A stretch of 64,000 bases of DNA from Dipteronia dyeriana (Eukaryota > Streptophyta > Magnoliopsida > Sapindales > Sapindaceae). A program made the position numbers and the translations under genes. The DNA lies in assembly GCA_032871835.1 (NCBI GenBank), contig CM065302.1, forward strand, positions 2,851,094-2,915,093, written 5' to 3'. Below, piece after piece: positions 11,750 to 23,999 of the stretch (position 1 is the first letter of the stretch; each line of letters starts with the position of its first letter). Under the pieces are notes generated by a model that saw only the letters and a list, made by a program, of their open reading frames with translations, searched no databases and was not told the DNA's origin.

Positions 11750-12960
11750 AAATTTGATGATGAAAAGACGAAAATGACCTTACCTGGTCTTATAAAAATC
11801 AATATTGTCAAGGACAAGTAACACCCAGCAAATATTTGAGGGGGGTAGTGTCCACGTGGCAACATGCACGAGGGGGTGGTATATTTTTGATTTGTTACTC
11901 GCGGCGGAGTATGAAAAAATAGTCTACTCGCTCGTCTTTTTACTTGCCAACCTGTAAAAAAAAAACGTATTTTTTGTCATGATCATGGTGTCATGGAAGA
12001 TTCAATTTGTAAAAAATCAACTAAATATTTATAACCATGTTAACGATACTTCATACATGTTTTTTACTAAATAAGAATTATAACACGTTTAATAATTGGA
12101 AATTATAATGATGGAAAAAAGAAACATAATTATTGATTTGTGACCGATAATCACTGTATTTTTTTTCTTTAACATAGATTGGAAAATTCAAGTTCTTTTA
12201 TATTCTCTTTTAATTAAAATTTGATTCTCTTTTATTTTCATTCATTATTAGTAAATGTATAAGTGCCTATAAATGTTAGAATCAAAACTCGCTCACACCA
12301 TAATCCCAAAGAAAATTGGAATTGAACGATCAAAAGACTCAAAATGAAGAGAAAAAAAAACATCAAAAAGTAATTTTTCTAAACATAATTTTCATATTTC
12401 ATAAAAAAACTTATAATATTTGTGTTTTTAATTTCTTATAAAGAAGAAATGAAAGCGAAATTTCTCTAAAAAGACCGATTCCTTTTTGTCTTGCTAAACA
12501 GACATAATGGAGGTCACAACCATGACCCATCCCACCAAAACCACACCGTTTTGCACCCCATCACTATTAAGTACTCAAATTATTTATTTGTTGAAACAGC
12601 AAAAACCGTGAATGAGAAACAGAAGAACAGCCTGAAAAGCAGATTGTGGTTTGTGGTCTGGTCACTGGTGTTAATAGCACTTCCTCCGATAAACAAATAA
12701 TAAATAAACAAAATGGGTGATTTGATTTTTGGCTATTGAACTTGTGGTTGGTTTCCACTATACTTGCCTCCTTGTATTATTATAATATGGAAAATAAGCG
12801 ATTTCCATAAAAAGCAGAGCTTTTGAAATCTCACTCTCTCTCTCTCTGCCTGGACAGAGAGACAATGAAAAGCTGAACCATAGTTTTTCCTTGGTAACAT
12901 GAATTCATGTCAAAAATTGTTGTTAATTTTTTTTTTCTAGTCCCAGGGGCTTTCTCTGTT
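11750..12960. other. Intergenic region upstream of GATA
   Basis: AT-rich DNA with no supported gene. A CT tract followed by a short palindrome (ctctctgcctggacagagag) lies at about 12833-12862. Confidence 0.4.
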
Positions 12961-13195
12961 ACCAATGTATGTATATAAAAGAACGTGTGTAGACTGTAGA
13001 GTCTAGACAGAGAGAGACACTAGAGAGTTGAGAGAGAGAGACTTGAAAGTTGAAAATCTCTTGCACATATCTACACAATCAAGTAACTTTAGAGGATTGT
13101 TTAGAATTTTTCCCTTTTTCTTTCTAAGAAGAAGAAGAAGAAGAAGAAGAAGAAAGCTTTCTGCTTCCATGGTGTACTTTGTATGTTCTACTTCA
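12961..13195 (+). promoter_or_regulatory. Promoter-like stretch without a recognisable gene
   Basis: A TATA-like element (gtatataaaag, about 12970-12980) is followed by a CT/GA-rich leader-like sequence and an AAG microsatellite (13126-13155), then a short ATG frame that opens into repeat DNA. It resembles the 5' end of a transcription unit whose body is missing or non-coding. Confidence 0.3.
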
Positions 13196-13625
13196 TCAAT
13201 TGCTGACAATTTGGATCACCACTCGATACTACGTAAATTAACAAACTGGATCGTGACAAAACAAACTAGATTCGAATTCAAAGCAGGTTAACAATTTGGA
13301 TCACAACAAAAACATCTCAATACCATTACAGAGCAGATTAATAAGTGGGTTGACGACAAACCAACTAGATACGAACACAAATCAGGTTAACAATTTGGAT
13401 CAGAAGTCACAACAAAACAACTAGATACGAATACAAAGCAAATTAATGGATTAAACTCTATACGACTACATAATCAGTTCGACAGGTTAAATTTGAAATA
13501 AACAGACTAGACAAGTCAAATGTGTCGCACAACAAGAAGACGTGTTTATCGCATCATCCAATTAATAAATGTATCATGTCAGGTTTGATTTGATCAAATA
13601 AAACACGCTAACCTAAATTGCCAAA
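13196..13625. repeat. Degenerate tandem repeat, ~100 bp units
   Basis: The block aggttaacaatttggatca recurs at about 13285 and 13386, with diverged copies around 13205. Shared downstream words (caactagatacgaa, aaagca) recur too. At 13470-13610 it grades into words such as gacaggtt and tcatgtcaggtttgatttgat. No coding capacity. Confidence 0.55.
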
Positions 13626-14307
13626 CCCTAACTTCACCTATACATACAGTAAAAAATTCAACCCAAAAACATACAAAAAGAAAAGAGGAAATAATAAGAT
13701 AAAAGAAATCAACATAGAGAAAGTGAATGAAATACAAGAAAGCACACAACACAGAATATGCAACAGATAGGTGAACTCTATTTTTCCATTCAATATAAGG
13801 AGTTTTGAACAGCTTACAAACATAACACTAGGCAGTATACTCACACTAAGAGGCTAAAACCACAATTTTGACAAAATAAGACAAGAAGACAGACGTTTGC
13901 TGTGTGGATGAAAGAATAACAGAATGTTTTTCGTTGCAAAAGGCGTTGCAACAAAGCCACAACCATGACAATCTTAGAACAAACTAAAATAGACTCGATA
14001 TTTTGTTTATGACGAAAGCCCAATTTATGTCAATAACCACTTTCTGAAAATACACTGGTTCCTCGACTTATTGCTGTAGCTTATCACCAATCTCATCGTA
14101 CATCCGGTAATTTTCTTTCACTGCAGCCTTATTAACCTGGCTGCAGTCATAATCCAGGCCAGTCGACTTGATCCTCCAAGACTAAAAACCACACCTGAGA
14201 CTACTGGACCAAACAGGACGACCCAAACACAACGACATGCCTGACCTGAACCCAACTATTGTCCCATCATACTCCACAACAACTTTTGTATAGACCAGTT
14301 TAAACTC

Positions 14308-14494
14308 CTGAAATCAATTGAAGAGAAGACAGATTTTAATTAAACATCGAAGACAGTAAATAAATAGCAATAAGCTGCTAAGAAGACTTGGGCGTTCCCA
14401 AATCTACGAAAATTTTCACAACCAAACAGTTAACATCAAGTAATAACATAGACCCAAACATTAAAACATAAGTATTTAAAACAAATACACATAC
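14308..14494 (-). other. Probable 3' UTR intron of importin alpha
   Basis: On the minus strand the stop codon is followed two bases later by a gtatgtg donor, and a gatttcag acceptor lies at 14308. Inferred from splice consensus. Confidence 0.45.
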
Positions 14495-14496
14495 CT

Positions 14497-17400
14497 CTAG
14501 CTGAAATTGAATCCCCCGGATGGAAGGGTAGGAACCTCACCACCACCAAATTGGAAACCAGATTGAGAAGCATCGCCTGGTGGCATTGTCTCATCTTCAT
14601 CCAACCAATAAGTCTCAAGAATCTTCACAGCCTTCTCGTAAATCTCAGTGTTATCATGAGACTGTAAATTCTCAATTTTCTCTAACCCCTCAGCATCATC
14701 AATCATCTGGGCATAGAGATTTACACCTCCAGTGTTTCCCAGATTTCTGTCCGCTTCTCCCGCCTTCAAGATGTTCTCAAGCCCTTCTAAACAAACTGTA
14801 ACTATTCTTGGATCCGGACAAATGAGAAGATCACACAAGGGCTTGATGCACCCTTGACTAACAAGGTACCTGTCACCACAAGAGATGAGATGAATGAGAT
14901 ATGAACAATACATTTTCCAAAATAAAACCTGCCTTGAGAAAAGATAATTTGCATACTTTATTTGCTCGTGAGTACCGCCAGATGTAGCATTTGAGATTGC
15001 CCATGCAGCCTCTTTCTTAATATCAAACTCAGCATTTTGAAGTAGGTGAATAAGAGGTCCAATTATATTAGCCTCAATCACAGCCTACAAAATTTCATTC
15101 ATGACAATACTTTCATAGTTAAAACATATGCATGACCATTTACATAATTTGGATGTAGAAAAAAACCAGAAGAATTGAATCCATTAAAACATGAAGGTTT
15201 GTAGGTTACATGAATCTGCTCCTTGTTGCCAGCAGTGATATTTGAGATGGTCCAACAAGCTTCCTTCTTGATGCTCTTTTTATAATTATTGGTCAACAGA
15301 TTCAAAAGACAAGGCAATGCTTGATGGCTGATAATACACTGAGAGGCAACAAGAAAACATATATCAGCTACAATAGAGAGGTAAAAGAATTTTGACTTGA
15401 TGCACTACAGCACTAGGTAAGATCGAGCTAGAAACAAATGATTTCCACTTTCTAAAGCTATTAGAAGTACTTATTCATAAAAATGGGGAGCACAAATTAA
15501 TTTTTACATAACAAAATATAAATTAGCAATTAAGCAATCAACAAAATCAGTTGGGTAATATTGCAAGTGAAAAGATAATAGAAGGTATCATCTCAAAGCA
15601 TTTAATACCTGAGTCTGCAAATCATCCCCAGTGACTATATTTCCAACCGTACGAAGGGCAGGAATGAGTACAGATGGAGAAGGATGCCTGAAAAATAACA
15701 AAACAGTTTTGAGAACTCTTACATGCATCAAACATCGATAAAACTGCACATGTATAAGCCAAAAGTACAGTATTGTTAGACAAACACTCACGTTAAAAAC
15801 TCAACTAGCCGAGGACATACACCCGCCTCAATAACAGCTTGAATTTTGTCATTTGTACCATCTGAAAGATACGAGAGTGCCCAGCATGCATCTGTCAATA
15901 CTTCTTCATCGTTGGAATGGATAAGTTGCGCAAGGGCTGGAAGTGCAGGCTTAACCTGCTCAAAGAGACAAAGCAAATGAATCCAAAAACTACAACCACA
16001 ACCACAACCAATCTACAAATAAAAAAGTTGTAAATCCGGACAAGAACAAGTGAATAACTTTAAAGTCTAATGTAATCATTAAGCAAACCTGGTCAAAAGG
16101 TGGCTGTGGCTTTCCCCGACAAAAATTTGAAAGTGTCCAGGTAGCATTTCTCAGCATAGAAAGCTTGGCATGCTCATTTAATTGTGATAGCAACGGAAGC
16201 AACGCTCCATGGCCAAGAACAAGATCACGGCATCTGGGAGAGTCGCCAGCAACATTTCCCAATGCCCACACAGCCTGCAAGTTGATTAAATAACAAATAA
16301 AAAGACCTTAATTAACAATTCAGTTTATGTAGAGCTGACAATAAAATACCAGATCAAGAAGGGAGTGGAGACAAAATTGGGAAAAGATGGAAAAAAAAAT
16401 AAAGAAAAAACTGAATTAGCAAAGCATAATCAAGCCAATCCTTTGTACATACCTGCTCACGAACATCATCACTCGGGGAACCCAGAAGTTTCACAAATAT
16501 TGGAACAGCCCCATGATCAATTACAACCTTAGTGTTCTCAGATGTGCCAGATGCAATGTTTGTAAGAGCCCAAGCTGCTTCAAACTAAAAGAATTTAAGC
16601 CCGATTAGAATTTCATAAGAATTTTAAATGTAACATATATTGCATTTTTTATCTAGATTCCTAACATACATGGTTACATCTAACAAAAATAATACAACAG
16701 AGAGACTTCTGGCAAACCTGAAGCTGCGGAAAGTCTTCCCTTGTAAGAAACTCAACAAAGCGAGGAACAACGCCAGCTTGTATAACTTCCTCAATTGGAG
16801 GGCTGCGCTCTAGTGAAAAAGTGAAATACAGTTAAAACTATTTACAAAATATGCACACATACATCGTACATTACAACTTACGACTATCAATTTTCTCACC
16901 AATTGACAGCAACTTCCGGAACTGAGTGGTGGCCTCAAGTTGTAGATTACCGTCGTCACTCCAGATACCAGCTACCATAGACGGAAGATGTTCCAACTGC
17001 AATCAAACATTCAAATAAAATATATAAGAATCAATCATCACTACATTTTAACATTTCGTCCAACCTCAACAATCTCATAGCAGTTTTGTAACTAAATTAA
17101 ATTGAAGTCAGCAAGTTGCATATTCAATACACCAAATGTGAAACTAGAAACTAATCCGAATTCGAACAAGAAACCCCCACAATTCAACACCAATAACGAT
17201 CAAACTAGACTATCAACATCCCATCATACTAAAATGATCAAATGATCGCTCAATTCCTAACGAATCAAAAAGAACCCTAACTCCAACAGTTTAAAAGCTC
17301 AGAAATTCCATGAACACAGCATAAATAAACGATCAAAATCAATCACAAAATTTATTTAAAAACCCTAATGGAAATTAATATTTACGAAACTGACCTTCTT

Positions 17401-17607
17401 CTCGAGAGAAGAAACCTGAGCAGAAGCAGGCAATTGCTGTTGTTGTTGGAGGCCTTCGCGTCGCTTCTTCTGTAAGCTCTCTTCTCTCTTGCTCTTCCGG
17501 ATCTCCACCATGTTATCCTCTCTTCTCCGCCGTCCCTCATCCGCGTCAACCGCCACCTTGTAGCGGTTCCGACGCACTTCCGTCCTCGCGCTCGGCCTCA
17601 GCGACAT
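14497..17607 (-). CDS. IMPA4-like: Importin subunit alpha (IMPA-4-like)
   Basis: Nuclear import adaptor: binds classical nuclear localisation signals and bridges cargo to importin beta at the pore. Ten exons: 17607-17395, 16996-16900, 16809-16718, 16584-16453, 16274-16089, 15955-15792, 15687-15609, 15338-15210, 15084-14957 and 14869-14497. Together they encode 530 residues, the usual length. Residues 1 to ~75 are the basic importin-beta-binding domain (RRNRYK, GRRRRED, QKKRREG). About ten armadillo repeats follow, with the NLS-groove Trp/Asn pairs visible ([42 protein letters not shown]). The acidic/Gly tail ends SGGFNFS, as in IMPA-4. The frame is intact. A Gln run (QQQQQ) in the linker is a minor feature. 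Confidence 0.95.
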
Positions 17608-17760
17608 GGTTTGGTTACTTTGAAGTTGGAAATTTGAAACGTTAAAACCCTAATTTGAATCAAATTAAAATTCAAAAACGTAGAGAGAGTGTGATTTGGG
17701 GGTTTTAGAAAGAAAAATAAACGAGGGTTTATATAGGATCGTGGAGACATGGATCGTCAG
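17608..17760 (-). promoter_or_regulatory. Importin alpha core promoter and leader
   Basis: On the minus strand a TATA box (ctatataaac, about 17729-17738) lies ~125 bases upstream of the ATG. A telo-box-like aaaccctaa occurs in the leader at about 17644-17652, common in highly expressed plant housekeeping genes. Confidence 0.6.
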
Positions 17761-18081
17761 ATTATTACCATACGTGCCATTGGTTTGAATTTTGAAACTG
17801 TGTAAAAACGTCATCGTTTCAGCAAAAGGATGTTAGTGCTCCATTGATTGGATAAAGATTTATTTATTATTATTTGTTAAAGTATGACATCTAACGTGTC
17901 GTGGGGGGTTTAAGTCGATTTATAATCCAAGTCTCCAACGACATGGAGCGGAAATGATAGATTTGGTCGATATGGATAATTACATATAAGATTTAAATAT
18001 CTATTTTTATAGGTTACAATAGAGAGATATCTATTTATATAATCAATGGATATCTATTTTCATAATATATGAAAAACATTA
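17761..18081. other. Spacer between importin alpha and the Tat element
   Basis: AT-rich; nothing recognisable on either strand. Confidence 0.4.
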
Positions 18082-18086
18082 AGGAC

Positions 18087-18685
18087 TGTAGTAGTCAGAA
18101 ATGATCTTTAGGTTCAAAAACGTGAAGCTCAACGGCAGTTATGATATCAACCTTGGATTAGGTCCAATAACCCGGATTGAATCAAATGCTTGTATTAGAC
18201 TCCATTTTGATCTGGTCAGTCCAACTTGAACTCAATCACGATACTCGTGGATGATGAGTTCAAGACTATAACAAAAATGAAGTATATCCCCGTGGGATCT
18301 GACCAAGATTTCAGAGATTCATTCCAACGAATCCTTTAAAGTCAAGTTGCCCTGGAAGGCCTATAAATGCAACCATCCACTGCCAAAAAAGGGATTTTGA
18401 TTTTTCTCTAGAATTCACGCTATTTGGCTAGCCGAAACTCTGTACAAATTACGATTTCGGTTACCGGAGTTTATTTAAAACACTATTACGCTCAGCCTAA
18501 GAGCACCTAAGGCCAGAAACACGATCTCCTACCCTTCATTCTTGTTAATTAATTTATTGTATTTTTATGCATTGTCTTCATCTTTTTTGCAGGTTCAATT
18601 CATCTGATGCGACAATCTAATCCAAGTTACTTGGGTCTAATTCGAATCTGATCCAATACTATCAACTGTCGTTCGATCAACCACA
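18087..18685 (+). repeat. 5' LTR of the Tat element
   Basis: 599 bp, TG...CA ends, matching 28206-28784. Confidence 0.85.
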
Positions 18686-18686
18686 A

Positions 18687-18707
18687 TTTGACACCTACCA
18701 TGAGGCT
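18687..18707 (+). other. Primer-binding site of the Tat element, decayed
   Basis: tttgacacctaccatgaggc directly follows the 5' LTR. From memory of the motif, it equals the tggcgcccaccgtgggg-type PBS common in related gypsy elements with only C-to-T/G-to-A changes. The tRNA is not assigned. Confidence 0.5.
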
Positions 18708-18756
18708 CCTTGCAACTTGAACACAGTCAACGATCTGAACTAGAGCTATTTCAAAA

Positions 18757-20400
18757 ATGTCTGGAGACGAAAGCAACCCAACTATAGAGCAACAGTTGAC
18801 CGCATTGACTGCTCAAATAGCGACAAACGCCTAAAAGGTGCAAGAGATCAAAGCAGAGAATGCGTCGATCCGAACCAGAAATGTAGAGCTGCGAGCGATA
18901 ATCGAGGGTGCACCCAACAACCTCTCATAGAAGCCTTATGTCTAAACAGAAGATCATGTGCAAGAAACGGACACGGCGGCTCCAACAGTACTAGTGGATC
19001 CGACAAACCATGAAAAGAATGCCAAATAGGGGGTGAGCTAAGACACGATAATAACGGTTTAAACGGAAGCTGGTGATCCTACACCACATATCCGGTGAGA
19101 AGCGTCTTAGGAGCCCAATTTAGTCGTCGATCGACAATAGGATAACGCCCTAAGAACTCCTACGTCGCTCCAGTCGACGCCCAACTTGGTAACACCAAAT
19201 GCTGGTTTGCACCTTTTTGTTGACCTTGAACTTTCTCGCAGGTTCGCATAAATGAAGGCCTTAATTCAAAGGATCCCAGGGGTACCTGTACCTATCAAGA
19301 AGAGTACGGCGAACAGTTTCACAGATTCACCATTTGTTGATGTCATCGTTCTGGTAGAAATGACCCAAAAATTTAGTTTCCCAAGCATTAAGCAGTTCGA
19401 GGGACAACATATCTAGATGACCACATAGCTCAATATAAGCAACACATGTTCACTATAGAAATCCAAGGGATCTCAGAGAAGCTTGCATGTGCAAGGCATT
19501 TGGGTCGAGCCTCGGAGGCCCAGCATAGTAATGGTACACCAATTTACCTAAAAATTCTATCTCTTCTTTTACGCAGTTTACATATATCTTCGTGGAGCAA
19601 TTCGCAAGCAGCAGGAAAATGAAGAAGCAGTCGAACGACTTATATACAACAACCCAAAGGAGCAATGAGAACCTTAAGGCATATGTCGGATGCTTCAACA
19701 GAGAGAAGGTTCAAATCCCAAATTGCAACTAGGCTATCACAATTTCAGCCTTCGGGAAAGGGCTCAGGTTCGACTCTGACATTTACAAGGAGCTTAAAAA
19801 ATACACATGCAAGACAATGAAGGATGTTCTTAACAAAGCATGGGCCCAAATCAAATGGGAAGAAGGTGAAGCCAATTACGTGGAGAAAGTGAACCAGTAC
19901 AACAGACGTAATGATCGTGTTAATTGAAGATCTAATGATAGAAGGGTCGAACCATATCCAACTACGAATCAACGTGACAACCGAAACAGCGGATAGAATA
20001 ATAGAGGATCATGTTATCAAAACATACCAAGAACCAATCGACCATAAACCCGAATACCATAATATAATCTCAGCATCGAGCTAGTCGATCTAGTGGCAGT
20101 GATGAAAGAAATGGGTAGAACCGTCAAGTGGCCAAGAAAAATGAATGCACCCCCAAAACATCAAGACTCAAGTCTCCGATACGAATTCCTTGGAGATCAT
20201 GGCCATCGAATGGAGGACTGTATCTCTTTAAAACTAGAGGCATCAGAACTGTTGAAACGAGGGCTTCCATAAGAATTTCTCACCTACAAAAGGAAAGAAA
20301 CTGTCGCTCGACGAGAGGAAAAACAAGTACAACTCCAAACGACAATCAACCAATACCACACAGCCAGAAAGAGTTATCAACTACATCGTAGGTGGGTCGG
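18757..20400 (+). pseudogene. gag of the Tat element, broken
   Basis: Begins MSGDESNPTIEQQLTALTAQ and soon meets a stop. A Retrotrans_gag-like segment is readable around 19590-19790 (FVEQFASSRKMKKQ..., FNREKVQIPNCN) in interrupted frames. Many stops; no product expected. Confidence 0.65.
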
Positions 20401-20525
20401 AAGTGAGTGGTGTTAGCTACTCTGTTGTAAAGAGACACACTCGACAAGCGTCAAACACAGAGATTTGATCTAACAGAGAACACACAGACGAAACGGTCAC
20501 CTTCAAGTCGATCGACAAATCAGAT

Positions 20526-20891
20526 TTGTTTTCCCCTCACCATGATGCTCTAGCTATTTCTTTATTTATTTACAATTACTTAACCAAAAGCATATTAATA
20601 GATAATGAAAGCTCATGTGATATCTTGTTTACCAGGGCACTTCGAGAAATACAGGTAGATGAATCGATAATTAATCATCGAACAACCATGCTTACAGGAT
20701 TCAGTGGCGAACAGAAAAACACTTTGGGCAAAATCATTCTACCAGTGTATGCAGAAGGGGTAAATTTTTACATCAACTTCCTGGTGCTCGACTGCCAATC
20801 ACCATACAATGTAATCTTTAGTAGGCCTTGGATACACGAAAAGAAAGCAATTCTATCAAACCATCAAATGATCAAGTTCCCTACCAAATGA
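20526..20891 (+). pseudogene. Retroviral-type aspartic protease region
   Basis: 121 open codons with ILIDNESSCDILF at the active-site position, where family members have a D-[ST]-G-type turn, and YNVIFSRPWIH near the end (usual form YNAILGRPW). The catalytic turn looks altered (DNE). Open frame only by chance survival. Confidence 0.7.
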
Positions 20892-21112
20892 GTAGTGCGA
20901 GAAATTAAAGGTGAGCAGATAGCAACAAGGGAATGCTACCAGAATGCAATAAAGATAAATAAGGGACGATTGTAGCAACTACAGGAAACTACATCTGAGT
21001 CAACTGCGAACAAGCCGAGAATGAAAGAATTAGATGAGGTGTTGATCGACTTTAACAACCCATAACATAAGTATCAATCGGATCCAAGTTATCAAACGAG
21101 ATCCAAAATTGA

Positions 21113-22352
21113 TTGGTCGAATTCCTGAAGCAACGATGCAGTAGTTTTGCTTGGTCGCACTCGGATATGGTCAGAATCAACCCACAGGTAATTGTACATA
21201 AATTACAGGTTGACCCAGACTATCAACCGATAAAACAAAAAAGAAGAAAATTCACACCCGAAAGGAACAAAATCATCAACGAAGAAGTGCAAAAGTTGAT
21301 AGACATCGGATCCGTGAGAGAAGTCAAATACCCTGACTGGTAAGCCAACATCGTGGTCATGAAAAAAATAAGAATAATAAATGGCGCGTTTGTATCAACT
21401 TCATTGATCTTAACAAGGCATGTCCAAAGGATCTGTTCCTGCTGTCTCACATCGATATGCTTGTCGATGCTACCTCAGGACATGAGCTACTCAGTTTCAT
21501 GGATGCATTTTCAGGCTACAGTCAAATCATAATGCTTTCGAACGACCAAGAGAAAATGGCCTTCGTCACCAAAAGAGGTAATTTTTGTTATAAAGTAATG
21601 TCTTTCGGTTTGAAAAATACAGATGCAACCTACCGGCGGTTAGTCAACAAGATATTCACAGATAATTTCTGATCGACTATGGAAGTGTATATCGACGATA
21701 TGCTGGTCAAGTCACTCATTGCAAATCAACACATAGAGCACATGAGACAGTCGTTCGACATACTCGATAATACGGTATGAAACTGAACCGTACTAAATGT
21801 TCTTTTGGAGTGTCGTCAAGAAAATTTCTAGGTTACCTGGTAACTCAAAAAGGGATCGAAGCAAACCCAGAAAAAATCCGATCGATTAGAGAACTGGAAT
21901 CACCAAAATGCATCAAAGATGTCCAAAAGTTGACAGGACGAATGGCAACCCTTAACAGATTCATATCAAAATCTTCAGAGCGTTGTCAACCGTTCTTCAA
22001 CATACTGAAAAAGAACAAGGCATTCGACCGAACTCCAGAATGTGAAAAGGCATTCCAAGACCTGAAGCAATATTTGATGCCTCCTTTACTATTGAAGGCA
22101 AAGGACGATGAGACATTATACCTATATTTAGCAGTGTCGAACACCACAGTAAGCGTTGTGTTGGTCAAAGAAGAAAATGATTTGCAACACCTGGTATACT
22201 ACATAAGCAAATCGTTACTCGACACCGAAACAAGATATAACAAGCTCGAAAAACTAGCCCTTGCACTAGTGGTGGCCGCACGTAAACTGAGACCATACTT
22301 CCAATGTCATTTAATCAATGTGCTTACATCATTTCCACGAAAAAATATTTAA
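21113..22352 (+). pseudogene. Reverse transcriptase and RNase H, broken
   Basis: RT segments: FTPERNKIINEEVQKLIDIG (21240s), a stop and frameshift near 21341-21400, then DATSGHELLSFMDAFSGYSQI. A premature stop at 21670-21672 comes just before the YIDD catalytic motif at 21688-21699. Downstream 21777-22352 carries the RT thumb/connection (CSFGVSSRKFLGYLV) and the normal gypsy RNase H (VYYISKSLLDTETRYNKLEKLALALV). Non-functional. Confidence 0.85.
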
Positions 22353-22435
22353 CATAAACCGGAACTTTCAGGTCGACTCACAAAATGGACAGTTGAGATC
22401 AACGAACACGACATCTTCTTCAATCCTGGAAGTCT

Positions 22436-22940
22436 TTGAAATCTCAGGTATTCACTGATATTATAGCTGATTTTACCCTTAACGAGCAATTACATGCTGA
22501 ACAAGAATTAATGTCATTCGCCGAGGAAAAAATGAACGATAAATGGACATTAACGGTCGACGGATCAAGTAACATAAAAGGATATGAACTCGGACTTGTA
22601 CTGATATCCCCACAATGAGAGAACCTGGAGCAGTCGATCCATTGCAATTTTCGTGTAACAAACAATGAAGCAGAATATGAAATGATGATTGCAGGACTTG
22701 ACCTTGCTAAAAGCCTGGGAATTAAAAACACACAAGTACTCAGTGACTCGTAGCTAGTCGTTCGACAGATGAACGAGACCTATGAGGCTAAAGATTAAAG
22801 GATGGCAACTTACTTAGACAAAGTCAAATAGCTCGAGTCCACGTTCGACAATTTTTCACTATTGCAGGTACCAAGGTCAAAAAACTCAAGGGCGAATGCT
22901 CTGGCCAGTTTGAGATCGACATCGTCAGAAAAATAGTCCC
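22436..22940 (+). pseudogene. Second, archaeal-type RNase H (aRNH)
   Basis: Directly after the first RNase H: TLTVDGSS (catalytic Asp), NNEAEYE (catalytic Glu), LSDS (catalytic Asp), then SRANALASL, where the last acidic residue appears replaced by Asn. Dual RNase H is a recognised property of plant Tat elements. At least four in-frame stops. The first two catalytic residues remain readable. Confidence 0.75.
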
Positions 22941-23056
22941 AACACTATACCTATTATACACATGTTACAACCTGCAATTGATGAAGAAAACTTAACATCT
23001 ATCGACGATGGTTTCAGCTGGATAAATCCATTAAAAATTATCTGGATGCTGGTATA

Positions 23057-23440
23057 TTGCCAAATGACAGAGCCGAAGCAAGAAAAATTAAGGCCAAATC
23101 AGTAAAATTCTACATCCTATATGGTAATCTCTATAAAAAATCTTTCACAGATCCATATCTAAGATGCATGATGCCCAGAAAAGCGTACGACGTTCTCAAA
23201 AGTCTCCACTATGAAGAATGCAAAAACCATTTGGGCGCAAGAAGTCTATCGAACAGAGCAATCACAGCTGGTTACTACTGGCCAACAATGCGGTCCGACT
23301 CACCAAATCATGTGAAAAACTGTGACAAATGTCAAATATTTGCTCAAGTATCTCACATCCCACCAGGTAAGCTAAATTATATTTCAGCATGGCTTTTTAT
23401 GAAATAGGGCATGGACATTGCATGGACAATGGGGACAAAC
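23057..23440 (+). pseudogene. Integrase N-terminus, core deleted
   Basis: The HHCC zinc-binding domain is readable (LHYEECKNHLGARS... VKNCDKCQ). The frame then ends at a stop, and GMDIA, the start of the catalytic core with its first Asp, passes straight into tandem repeats. The other two catalytic acidic residues are absent. Confidence 0.75.
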
Positions 23441-23451
23441 ATGCCTACATA

Positions 23452-23870
23452 ACGCATGTACGCGATTTATCAATATAATAGTCGTGTCGATTGAAATAAC
23501 GCGTGCACGCGATTTGTCAATATAACAGTCATGTCGATTGAATTTATGCATAAAAGCCATATCAATGTAAAGGTCTTGTCGACCAAAAATTTATGCAAGT
23601 ACGAGATTTATCAATGTATAGGTCGTGTCGATCAAACAAGTTACATATGTTAAGCGATTTATCAATGTAAAAGTCACGTCGACCAAGAATTCACGCATGT
23701 TATCAAATTACATAATATATATCAAAGTCGTATCGACTGAATTTGCGCATATACACGATTTATTAACATACTATCTGTCATGTCGACTGCGTTTGTGCAT
23801 ACAAGCTACAGGTTGAAATAACTTCAAATACGCGATTCTATCAAAAATAAGTCATATCAACAACCATATA
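23452..23870 (+). repeat. Tandem array, ~47-52 bp monomers, in the Tat element
   Basis: About eight diverging copies of a unit of the form acgcatgtacgcgatttatc plus a gtcgtgtcgattgaa-type end. The first three are 47 bp each (starts 23452, 23499, 23546, 23593). Position between pol and 3' LTR is where Tat elements are known to bear hypervariable tandem repeats. Confidence 0.8.
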
Positions 23871-23999
23871 ATTCAGTATAAATCGCTTCAAAAACGAAAT
23901 CAAAGCCAAGAAACGGTCGTGCGGGCCAACAATATTTAAATATAATGTACCATTCTACAATTATATATATATATATATAAAGGAATGATATAAACAAGA

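Noticed and set aside
12833..12862. CT-rich palindrome as a microRNA hairpin
   Set aside because: The paired stem is too short and low in complexity, and no known miRNA sequence was recognised.
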